Source: ZC4RG30 sp964417875
GTDB taxonomy: Bacteria > Pseudomonadota > Gammaproteobacteria > Steroidobacterales > Steroidobacteraceae
DNA length: 51,469 nt
Assembly (NCBI GenBank): GCA_964417875.1
Contig: CAYQJU010000017.1
Coordinates: forward strand, 1 to 51,469
Direction of reading: 5' to 3'
Position 1 is the stretch's first letter. Each line of letters opens with the position of its first letter. Under the pieces are notes generated by a model. That model searched no databases. It was not told the origin of the DNA and worked only from the letters and a program-made list of their open reading frames with translations. A program made the translations under genes and the position numbers. Positions 45,058 through 51,469 of the stretch are shown in pieces.

Positions 45058-47484
45058 TCAATGCCCGGCCGCGGAGGTCCGCGTGTCAGGCTCCCTGACC
45101 GGCAACTGCTGCATGCGGAACGGCGCGCTGCCCACGATGGCCGCCAGCACCGCGCCGAAGCGGTAGTCATCCTTTGCCGCCTGCCGCACGATGGCGCGGA
45201 TGGTGGGCATGTCATGCCACTCCATCGGCCTGCCGGTGGCATAGGTCATCATCTTCAGCACCAGCGTCTGCACGAACTGCTCCGGATCCTTCATCAGCGC
45301 CTGGCGCAGGTCCACCGGACCATTCACCGGCGAGCCATCCGGCAGTTCGCCGGAGGCATCGATGCGTGTGCCGGCAAGACGGTCCTTGTCGCGCCAGCGG
45401 CCCACGCCATCGAAGTTCTCCAGCGCCAGGCCCATCGGGTCCATCACGCCATGGCAGGAATGGCAGTTCTTCTGCGTGCTGTGCGCGGCCATCTGCTCGC
45501 GCATCGACAGCACCTTCTCGCCGGCTGCCGGCTCCTTCAGCGCCTCGACGCCGGGCGGCGGCGGCGTGGGCGGCGTGCCGGTGATGTTCTCGAGGATCCA
45601 CGCGCCACGCAGCACCGGCGCGGTGCGGTTCGGATAGGACGAGGCCATCAGGATGCCGGCCTTGCCCAGCAGTCCGAAGCGGTTCGGGTCCTCGAGCGTC
45701 ACGCGGCGGAAGTGCGAGCCCTTCACGTCGCGGATGCCGTAGTGCACGGCGAGCCGCTCGTTGAGCCAGGTGTAGTCCGCCTGCATCAGGTCGAGCACGC
45801 TGCGATCGCCGCGGAACACCGCATCGACGAACAGCCGGATCTCCTCGCGCATCTCCTCGCGCAGGTCGCCGGTGATGTCCCGCTGCGCGGCGGCATAGGG
45901 AAAGATGTTCGGGTCCGGCTCGATGTCAGCCAGCTTGCCCAGCCCCAGCCACTGATAGGCAAAATCGCGCGCCAGCGCGGCCGCACGCGGATCGGCCAGC
46001 ATGCGCGCCAGCTGGCGCGAGAGTTCCGCGGGCTCGCGCAGCTTGCCGGCCACCGCGGCTTCGAGCAATGCATCGTCGGGCAGGCTGCTCCACATGAAGA
46101 ACGACAGGCGCGAGGCCAGCGCGAGGTCATCGATCTCGAACACATCGCCGGGCCCTGCGCCTTCGGGCGGTTCGACCACGCGATACAGGAAATCCGGGCT
46201 TGCGAGGATGCGCGTGAGCAGCGCGCGCACGCCTTGGTCGAAGCTGCTGCCCTGGCGGCCGGTGGCGAAGGCCTGCATCAGGCTGTCCAGCTCGCCGTCG
46301 CGCAGCGGCCTGCGGAAGGCCTGGCGTGCGAAGCGTGCGCCGATCTGCCGCGCGCATGCATTCTCTTCAGCCTCGAGTTGCGGATAGCAGCTGAAGATGC
46401 GCTGGCGGCTGGGCGTTTCGCTGATCCCGGTAGCAGTGAACGGACCGCGGATCTCGAAGGTGTTGACCTTCAGCACCCGCTCCTCGCCGCCACCCGGCAC
46501 CAGCGGGGCCAGGCGCGCCTCCGATTCAGCGAAGCTGCGCGCGCGGAAGGTGACGGCCACGCGATGCTGGCCGGCCTTCGCATGGAAGCGGATGTTCTTC
46601 AGGCGCCGGTTGATGGCATCCACCGGCGCATCGCCCTGCTGGTCGATGGCCTTCTGGTCGTCATCGCCACCGAGGCGCGTCTCGTAGATCTTCACGCCAT
46701 CGACCAGCGCCACCAGCGTGTTCTCGAACTCCATGCCCTCGACCCAAAGCGCGCGCGCCATGTCGTTGATGTTGAGTTCGTATTCCCCGTCGACGGGGAA
46801 GATATGGTCGACGGCAAAACCGCCGCGCGTGCCGAAGGGAAGTCCCTCGACATGGTTGTGCTGCGGACCGGGCACCGGATTGCTGTAGGGCGTGCCCACC
46901 GGCCGCTGCTGCGGATTGCCCACCGCAAGCAGCGCCACGCTGCGCGCCGCGGCCAGATACTGGTCGAGGAAGGTGGGCGAGATCTGCAGCACCTTGGCCA
47001 CATTGTCGAAGCCATCGGAGAGGTCATCCTGCGGCAGCAGGGCGGCCGGATCGAACTCCAGCGCAAACAGGTCGCGGATGGCGTTGGCATATTCGCGCCG
47101 GTTCAGGCGATGCGCCGGAACGAAACCGGGCTCCACATGTTTTGACGCTGCCGCGTCGATGCGGCTTTCCAGCCAGTGCACGAAGGCATCGGATTCGGCA
47201 TTGGCTGGTCGCGGCTCACCCGGTGGTGGCATCAGCCCGCCGCGCATGCGGCGGATGACCTTCTCCCAGGTCTCGGCATCGGCAGAAACGGCGGCGTCAT
47301 TGCGTTCCTGCAGGTCCAGTGCCAGCTCACCGGCCCAGTCGGTGGTGTTGTGGCATTGCACGCAGTACTCGTCGAGCAGGCCCCATGGGCCGGCGGAATG
47401 CGTTGCCTCGGCGGCGGTCGCCAGGCCGCCGGCCAGCGCTGCGGCGAGCCCTGCGGACCAGCACCAAACGGCCTTCACGGTCAT
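45058..47484 (-). CDS. DUF1592/DUF1588-type protein with two CxxCH motifs
   Basis: An 808-residue exported protein of the DUF1587-1595-1592-1588-1585 architecture known mainly from planctomycetes, myxobacteria and some gammaproteobacteria. A signal peptide (about 1-25) precedes an N-terminal cytochrome-c-like segment with CVQCH (Cys41, Cys44, His45) and a possible Met ligand in LMPPPGEP. A second CxxCH motif (CHSCHGVMDPMGLALENFD) lies in the C-terminal DUF1588 part. The middle contains a carbohydrate-binding-like beta domain (about 195-320). AAGGA lies five bases before the ATG. First gene of the operon with DUF1552 and ankyrin proteins. Probably periplasmic and heme-binding; activity unknown. 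Confidence 0.88.
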   Translation of the reverse strand: MTVKAVWCWSAGLAAALAGGLATAAEATHSAGPWGLLDEYCVQCHNTTDWAGELALDLQERNDAAVSADAETWEKVIRRMRGGLMPPPGEPRPANAESDAFVHWLESRIDAAASKHVEPGFVPAHRLNRREYANAIRDLFALEFDPAALLPQDDLSDGFDNVAKVLQISPTFLDQYLAAARSVALLAVGNPQQRPVGTPYSNPVPGPQHNHVEGLPFGTRGGFAVDHIFPVDGEYELNINDMARALWVEGMEFENTLVALVDGVKIYETRLGGDDDQKAIDQQGDAPVDAINRRLKNIRFHAKAGQHRVAVTFRARSFAESEARLAPLVPGGGEERVLKVNTFEIRGPFTATGISETPSRQRIFSCYPQLEAEENACARQIGARFARQAFRRPLRDGELDSLMQAFATGRQGSSFDQGVRALLTRILASPDFLYRVVEPPEGAGPGDVFEIDDLALASRLSFFMWSSLPDDALLEAAVAGKLREPAELSRQLARMLADPRAAALARDFAYQWLGLGKLADIEPDPNIFPYAAAQRDITGDLREEMREEIRLFVDAVFRGDRSVLDLMQADYTWLNERLAVHYGIRDVKGSHFRRVTLEDPNRFGLLGKAGILMASSYPNRTAPVLRGAWILENITGTPPTPPPPGVEALKEPAAGEKVLSMREQMAAHSTQKNCHSCHGVMDPMGLALENFDGVGRWRDKDRLAGTRIDASGELPDGSPVNGPVDLRQALMKDPEQFVQTLVLKMMTYATGRPMEWHDMPTIRAIVRQAAKDDYRFGAVLAAIVGSAPFRMQQLPVREPDTRTSAAGH

Positions 47485-47517
47485 GTCCTTCCGCCCGCCC
47501 CCGCTGCTGTTATGGGC

Positions 47518-47559
47518 CGATTCTAGGTTATCGGGCCGCGAAGTGATCGGTTAGAGTCG
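47518..47559. promoter_or_regulatory. Imperfect dyad between divergent genes
   Basis: CGATTCTAGGTTATC (47518-47532) and GATCGGTTAGAGTCG (47545-47559) are imperfect inverted copies (about 10 of 15 positions) in the 83-base gap between the DUF1592 operon and the hydrolase gene. TAGAAT on the minus strand (47520-47525) could be the operon's -10 box. The site could serve one regulator acting on both directions. Confidence 0.3.
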
Positions 47560-47567
47560 CGCTCGAC

Positions 47568-48500
47568 ATGAGAACGACAGCCACGCGGCGTCACTTCCTG
47601 GGTTCGATATCCGCAGGTTGCATGCTGGCCGCGACCTGCGGATGGAGCGGCCGGTCCCCGGCCGCGCAGTCCTCCGCGCTCACCGCCGAGCCTCTCGCCG
47701 ATGGCGTGCTGTGGATCCGCGGCGCTGGCGCCAACCTGCTCGCGCTGCACGATGCGCGCGGCCTGGTGTTCATCGATGGCGGCCTGCCAGAGCATGCAGA
47801 CGCGGTGCTGCAGCTCGCCGCGCGGCAGCCGGGGGATGCGCCCGCCCATACCCTGATCAACACGCACTGGCATGCAGAGCACACCGGCCTGAACCGCCGG
47901 CTGGGCGGGCAAGGCGCCACCATCATCGCGCATGAACACACGCGCCTGTGGCTCTCGACGACTGTGCGGCCGGACCTCGATGCACCGCCGATCCGCCCGC
48001 TGCCGAAGTCCGCGCAACCCAACCGCACCACCTGGAGCGATGGCGAGCTGGCGGTGGGCGATGAAACGCTGCGTTATGCGGTGATGCCGCAGGCTCACAC
48101 CGATGGCGACCTGTATGTGAAGCTGGCGAAGGCCAATGTGCTCGTGACCGGCGGCGTGGTCGCCGGCAATGGCTGGCCCACGCCCGACTGGGTCACCGGC
48201 GGCTGGATCAACGGCACCGTGGCGGGATATCGCACGCTGATCGGGCAATGCGATGCGGACACCCGCGTGATCACGGCGCATGGCGAGCGACTCTACACAC
48301 GCGCCGATCTGGAAGCCGAGCTGGAGATCCTCGCGAAGCTTTCCGGCGAACTCTCCCGCATGATGCGCGCCGGCTTCGGCCCGAAGGATGTGCTGGCGGC
48401 CGATCCAGCGCGCGATCACGTCGCGCGCATGGGCGATGCCACGCATTTCCTCACCGAATCATTCAAGAGCCTCTGGCCACGCCTGGCGCCTGATGCCTGA
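47568..48500 (+). CDS. Exported metallo-beta-lactamase-fold hydrolase
   Basis: A 310-residue protein with a Tat-like N-terminus (TRRHFLGSISAGCM, residues 6-19). The metallo-beta-lactamase fold is shown by the metal motif THWHAEH (His100, His102, Glu104, His105), then AHTDGDLYV and TAHGE. Canonical family members have Asp where Glu104 stands. Length and motifs resemble the exported quinone-linked or lactonase-like subgroup rather than true beta-lactamases. It is divergent from the DUF1592 operon and overlaps the Nudix gene by eight bases, implying a bicistronic message. The substrate cannot be inferred. I see no ribosome binding site better than CGCGCTCGAC. Confidence 0.88.
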   Translation: MRTTATRRHFLGSISAGCMLAATCGWSGRSPAAQSSALTAEPLADGVLWIRGAGANLLALHDARGLVFIDGGLPEHADAVLQLAARQPGDAPAHTLINTHWHAEHTGLNRRLGGQGATIIAHEHTRLWLSTTVRPDLDAPPIRPLPKSAQPNRTTWSDGELAVGDETLRYAVMPQAHTDGDLYVKLAKANVLVTGGVVAGNGWPTPDWVTGGWINGTVAGYRTLIGQCDADTRVITAHGERLYTRADLEAELEILAKLSGELSRMMRAGFGPKDVLAADPARDHVARMGDATHFLTESFKSLWPRLAPDA

Positions 48501-49143
48501 CAGCGGCCGCCCGGACAACGAGCCCGGCTGGCTGCAGTGGTCACGCCAGATGCAGTCCATCGCGCAGGCCGGACTCACCTTCGCCACCGATCCCTATGAT
48601 CGCGAGCGCTACGAAATGCTGCGCGATCTTGCCGCCGAAATGCTCGCCGCGCAGATCGAGGCGCCCGTGGAGCGCATCGCGGCACTGCTGCGCAACGAGG
48701 ACGGTTATGCCACGCCGAAGATCGATGTCCGCGCCGCGGTGTTCGATGCTGCCGGCCGGCTGCTGTTCGTGCGCGAAGCGGCCGACCAGGGCCGCTGGAC
48801 GCTGCCCGGCGGCTGGGCGGATGTGAACCTGACGCCGGCCGAGAACACGCTGAAGGAAGTGCGCGAGGAAAGTGGCTACGAGGCGCGCATCGTGAAACTG
48901 GCCGCGGCGTGGGATCGCAGCCGCCAGGGGCATCATGCAAGCCTGTGGTCGTGCCTGAAGATGTTCTTCATCTGCGAACTGGCGGGCGGGGAATCACGCA
49001 CCAGCCATGAGACCACCGAAGTGGCGTGGTTCGCGCGCGATGCGATTCCTGCCGACCTGTCGCTGGGGCGCGTGCTGCCGGGGCAGATCGAACGCATGTT
49101 CGCGCACCGCGCCGATCCCGGCCTGCCCACGGAATTCGATTAG
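48493..49143 (+). CDS. Nudix hydrolase with Nudix_N domain
   Basis: A 216-residue cytoplasmic pyrophosphohydrolase. The N-terminal helical domain (about 10-65, WLQWSRQMQSIAQAGLTFA, DRERYEMLRDLAAEML) matches the Nudix_N domain of enzymes that act on nucleoside diphosphates linked to another moiety. The Nudix box GWADVNLTPAENTLKEVREES (start Gly116) has Leu where the first Glu is expected and Lys for the usual Arg; the metal-binding EVREE core is intact. ADP-ribose or a related compound is a possible substrate. The start at 48493 overlaps the hydrolase stop, so translation is coupled. Confidence 0.9.
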   Translation: MPDSGRPDNEPGWLQWSRQMQSIAQAGLTFATDPYDRERYEMLRDLAAEMLAAQIEAPVERIAALLRNEDGYATPKIDVRAAVFDAAGRLLFVREAADQGRWTLPGGWADVNLTPAENTLKEVREESGYEARIVKLAAAWDRSRQGHHASLWSCLKMFFICELAGGESRTSHETTEVAWFARDAIPADLSLGRVLPGQIERMFAHRADPGLPTEFD

Positions 49144-49155
49144 GCTCCGTCCGGC

Positions 49156-49545
49156 TCAGGCCATCGCCGCCGTGCCTGCGGCAGCGCGCCGGCGCGGTGC
49201 CGCCGCCGGCGTGCAGACCGCATCGATCTGCTCGCGATGTGCCTCGGCCCAGCGTGCAAGGCCACACAGCGGCTCACCCAGCGACGCCCCCAGCGCCGTG
49301 AGGCGGTATTCCACCCGCGGCGGGACCTCGGCATAGACCTGGCGTTCGACCAGCCCCCGCTCCTCGAAGCTGCGCAGCGTGCGGGTCAGCTCCTTCTGCG
49401 TCACCCGCCCCACCGCCCGCTGCAACTGACCGAAGCGGATCGGTCCTTCTGCGCGAAGCAGTTGATAGAGCACGGGAAAGGCCCAGCGACCGCCGAGCAG
49501 CGCGATCAGGCGGGCCATCGGGCAATGCGCGTCTGCGGTATCCAT
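49156..49545 (-). CDS. HxlR-family transcriptional regulator
   Basis: A 129-residue winged-helix regulator of the HxlR/MarR-like type. The opening AHCPMARLIALLGGRWAFPVLYQL includes the conserved cysteine (Cys8) that senses electrophiles or aldehydes in characterised relatives such as YodB or HypR. GPIRFGQLQRAV, VTQKELTRTLRSFEERGLV and the wing PRVEYRLTALG complete the domain. The start at 49545 (MDTADAHCP) is the usual family length; an ATG at 49602 would extend it into the operator. It is divergent from an Old Yellow Enzyme gene and probably represses it. The Ala-rich tail is poorly conserved. Confidence 0.9.
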   Translation of the reverse strand: MDTADAHCPMARLIALLGGRWAFPVLYQLLRAEGPIRFGQLQRAVGRVTQKELTRTLRSFEERGLVERQVYAEVPPRVEYRLTALGASLGEPLCGLARWAEAHREQIDAVCTPAAAPRRRAAAGTAAMA

Positions 49546-49564
49546 GCGGGAACTATGGCACGGG

Positions 49565-49620
49565 TTGGTACCTACTTGCGCGCTGGTATCTTTGGCCATC
49601 ATAGTTTCCTAAGGATACCA
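49565..49620. promoter_or_regulatory. Operator region between HxlR and Old Yellow Enzyme genes
   Basis: TGGTATC (49584-49590) and GATACCA (49614-49620) form a spaced inverted repeat, and a related TTGGTACC lies at 49565-49572. GTATC/GATAC half-sites are typical of HxlR-type operators. The region separates the two divergent genes and could let one repressor control both. Confidence 0.55.
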
Positions 49621-49644
49621 ATAAACAACCCGATGGAGCGACCC

Positions 49645-50700
49645 ATGGATCAGATGCTGTTCACGCCGGTGCAGATCGGCCGCCTCACCCTTCCCAACCG
49701 CGTCGTGATGGCGCCGATGACCCGTTCCCGCGCCGCGGCCGACGGCACCCAGACTCCGCTGGCGGCTACCTACTACGCGCAGCGCGCGGACGCGGGCCTG
49801 ATCATCACCGAGGCGATTGCCGTGAGCCGGCAGGGGCATGGCTACGCGGCCACGCCGGGCCTGTGGACCGGGGAACAGCAGCGCAGCTGGGAACCGGTGT
49901 TCGCCGCCGTGCATCGCGCCGGCGGCCTGGTGGCCGCGCAGCTGTTCCACACTGGCCGCTCCGGACATTCCTCGGTATTCGGCGAGATCGTGGCGCCGAG
50001 CCCGATCGCCATCCGCACCGGCCAGGCCCGGGATGTGAACGGCCAGCCAGTGCCCTTCGAGACGCCGCGCGAACTCGACACACAGGAGATCCGCCGCATC
50101 GTGCGAGATTTCGCGAGCGCCGCGCGCCGTGCGGTGGATGCCGGCGCTGATGCCGTCGAGATCCATGCGGCCAACAGCTATCTGCTCGACGAGTTCCTGC
50201 GATCCGGCACCAACCAGCGCCGCGATGCCTATGGCCGGGATCGCACGCGGCTGCTGCGCGAGGTGGTGGACGCCGTGGCCGATGCGATCGGCGCGGAGCG
50301 CATCGGCGTGCGCTTCTCGCCGCTGTCACCGTGGAATGACATGCAGGATGAGGATCCGGGCGCCACGTTCACGCGTGCTGCCGCCGCAATCCGCGGCGTC
50401 GCCTTCCTGCACCTGGTCGAGGGAAATGACGCAGCGTCGCTGACGCCCGCGCTGCGCGACGCCTTTGGCGGGCCGGTGATCGTCAACGGCGGCTACGACC
50501 TGGTGCGCGCGAATTCGGCCATCGACACCGGAGCCAGCGCCGTGGCGTTCGGCGTGCCGTACATTGCCAATCCTGATCTGGTGCAGCGGCTGCGTCATTT
50601 AGCGCCGCTGAACGCGCCGGATCCGGCGACGTTCTATGGCGGCGGGGAACGCGGCTATACGGACTATCCGGCGCTCAGGCCCGACGCTGCCGTCGCCTGA
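49645..50700 (+). CDS. Old Yellow Enzyme-family FMN ene-reductase
   Basis: A 351-residue TIM-barrel flavoenzyme that reduces activated C=C bonds using NAD(P)H. It opens LFTPVQIGRLTLPNRVVMAPMTRSR. Substrate-binding His174 and Asn177 lie in EIHAANSYLLDEFLR, and GTNQRRDAYG, RFSPL and FGVPYIANPD complete the FMN site. The FHTGRSGH motif has Phe where NemA has Trp. GGAGCG precedes the ATG at 49645. It is divergent from an HxlR repressor, the usual arrangement for electrophile-induced nemA-like genes, so quinones or maleimides are likely inducers. Length normal; cytoplasmic. Confidence 0.93.
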   Translation: MDQMLFTPVQIGRLTLPNRVVMAPMTRSRAAADGTQTPLAATYYAQRADAGLIITEAIAVSRQGHGYAATPGLWTGEQQRSWEPVFAAVHRAGGLVAAQLFHTGRSGHSSVFGEIVAPSPIAIRTGQARDVNGQPVPFETPRELDTQEIRRIVRDFASAARRAVDAGADAVEIHAANSYLLDEFLRSGTNQRRDAYGRDRTRLLREVVDAVADAIGAERIGVRFSPLSPWNDMQDEDPGATFTRAAAAIRGVAFLHLVEGNDAASLTPALRDAFGGPVIVNGGYDLVRANSAIDTGASAVAFGVPYIANPDLVQRLRHLAPLNAPDPATFYGGGERGYTDYPALRPDAAVA

Positions 50701-50746
50701 GCGCAGCCATGGCGCGCGGCCGTCACGCAGACGCGCCGCGGCCGCA

Positions 50747-51271
50747 TCAGATGCGCAGCTCCCCGGCCACGCCGGGATGACTCACATTGGCGCCCATCGC
50801 GCCCAGCAGCATCTTCGCACTGGCCACGATCTTGCCGTTCTCGGTGGCCCAGTAGTGGCCGGTGTCCGGATGCACGGCAATCACCGTGACGCGCGGATCA
50901 TCCTTGCCGTCGAACCAGGCTTCGGCGAAACGCGTCCAGTGCTTCTCGATCAGCGCGCGGTCGCGATGGATGCGCGCGCGCCCTGACAGCTGCAGGTATT
51001 CATACTTGTCGTGGTTCTGGAACAGCAGCGTGACGCGCGGGTCCTGCTGCAGGTCGAGGTTCTTCTCGCTGTCGGAGGCGCTCAGGAACCACAGGGTTCC
51101 CTCCTCGTCCACTTCCTGCACGGCCATCGGCCGGGCCATCAGCGGGAATTCCTCGTGCTGCGTGATGAACATTGCCGTATCGGCGGCCTTGGCGATCTCG
51201 CGCAGCCGTTCGGTGGCGCGCGCGCCGCTCAGGTCTTCGTGCGAATGCTGGTCCCTGTCGGTCATGGGCAT
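50747..51271 (-). CDS. Pyridoxamine-5'-phosphate-oxidase-like general stress protein
   Basis: A 174-residue split-barrel flavin-binding protein of the PNPOx-like general-stress-protein-26 group. Stretches include MFITQHEEFPLMARPM, EGTLWFLSASDSEKNLDLQQDPRV, LQLSGRARIHRDRALIEKHW and a C-terminal GHYWATENGKIVASAKML. The group binds FMN or F420-like cofactors, but the lysine and arginine set of true pyridoxamine oxidases is not present, so vitamin B6 synthesis is unlikely. The ATG at 51271 or 51265 is possible; neither has a strong ribosome binding site. It is convergent with the Old Yellow Enzyme gene and lies about 100 bases after the glutamate dehydrogenase stop. Confidence 0.87.
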   Translation of the reverse strand: MPMTDRDQHSHEDLSGARATERLREIAKAADTAMFITQHEEFPLMARPMAVQEVDEEGTLWFLSASDSEKNLDLQQDPRVTLLFQNHDKYEYLQLSGRARIHRDRALIEKHWTRFAEAWFDGKDDPRVTVIAVHPDTGHYWATENGKIVASAKMLLGAMGANVSHPGVAGELRI

Positions 51272-51372
51272 GCCCCGGTTGTTTCAAGGAGAGGCCCATT
51301 GTCCGCAGCGCGCGGCAAAAGGCGCCGCCTGCAGGCCCCCAGCGCCTGTAGGACAACGCCAGCGTCCGCCTG

Positions 51373-51469
51373 TCACACCACGCCGAATGCCAGCATGGCC
51401 TCGGCCACGCGCCGGAAGCCCACGATGTTGGCGCCGATCACGTAGTTGCCCGGGCTGCCGAATTCCTCG
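51373..51469 (-). CDS. gdhA: NADP-type glutamate dehydrogenase, C-terminal end
   Basis: On the minus strand the last 97 bases read EEFGSPGNYVIGANIVGFRR and then VAEAMLAFGVV to a TGA at 51373-51375. This matches the conserved C-terminus of hexameric GdhA-type glutamate dehydrogenases (in E. coli NYVxGANIAGF followed by KVADAMLAQGVI). The rest lies beyond the window. The enzyme interconverts 2-oxoglutarate plus ammonium with glutamate. Only about 31 residues are visible, but the match is characteristic. Confidence 0.85.
   Translation of the reverse strand, partial: EEFGSPGNYVIGANIVGFRRVAEAMLAFGVV

Noticed and set aside
45061..47145. 694-codon plus-strand frame opposite the DUF1592 gene
   Set aside because: Antisense shadow; the minus strand encodes the full conserved domain series.
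50701..50746. GC-rich inverted repeat between the Old Yellow Enzyme and PNPOx-like genes as a terminator
   Set aside because: The CGCGGCCG/CGGCCGC arms are short and self-palindromic, and no T-tract follows, so it cannot be supported as a terminator.

Overview
The window is GC-rich chromosomal DNA with dense, short-spaced genes. Two conserved gene orders point to a gammaproteobacterium: nnr-tsaE-amidase-mutL-miaA-hfq-hflX-hflK-hflC-DUF2065-purA (the Escherichia coli order) and pcnB-folK-dNK-panB-panC. Two TonB-dependent receptors, several Tat-type signals and a DUF1592/DUF1552/ankyrin operon suggest a Steroidobacterales, Nevskiales or Xanthomonadales relative. That placement is inferred from gene content only. 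I see no insertion sequence, prophage, integrase or CRISPR array.

Layout. 1-3158 (+): the end of a UDP-galactopyranose-mutase-like flavoprotein, a glycosidase/RmlD fusion and a DUF2231 membrane protein. 3159-3503: non-coding, with a perfect hairpin and short repeats. 3504-3899: a PilZ protein. 3992-12909 (+): an accessory cluster of four exported NTF2/SnoaL-like proteins, a TonB-dependent receptor and its lipoprotein partner. In three of the NTF2 proteins the domain number rises 1, 2, 3. The cluster ends at a strong terminator shared with a convergent carotenoid-oxygenase/lignostilbene-dioxygenase-type gene. 12997-30206 (-): a 17-gene housekeeping block from pcnB to that oxygenase. It covers RNA polyadenylation, folate and pantothenate synthesis, nucleoside salvage, NAD(P)HX repair, tRNA modification, cell-wall splitting, mismatch repair, Hfq, HflX, HflKC and adenylate synthesis.

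30309-37170: tRNA-Glu(CTC), a BON protein, a split XdhC-type maturation factor divergent from a molybdenum hydroxylase of the isoquinoline-oxidoreductase type coupled to an NDH-2 dehydrogenase, then an SRPBCC/ArsR pair. 37251-41739 (-): a TonB receptor, response regulator and histidine kinase in one operon. 41867-41942: tRNA-Glu(TTC). 42005-47484 (-): a cytochrome-like DUF1592 protein, a DUF1552 protein and a periplasmic ankyrin protein. 47568-51469: a metallo-beta-lactamase-fold hydrolase overlapping a Nudix hydrolase, an HxlR regulator divergent from an Old Yellow Enzyme, a PNPOx-like protein and the end of a glutamate dehydrogenase.

The most interesting region is 3992-14475. Exported NTF2-like enzymes, a TonB receptor and a cytosolic lignostilbene-dioxygenase-like enzyme could together process lignin-derived dimers. 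The sphingomonad gamma-formaldehyde lyases that make lignostilbenes are NTF2-like. Six tandem, partly eroded catalytic domains in three translationally coupled genes appear unusual.
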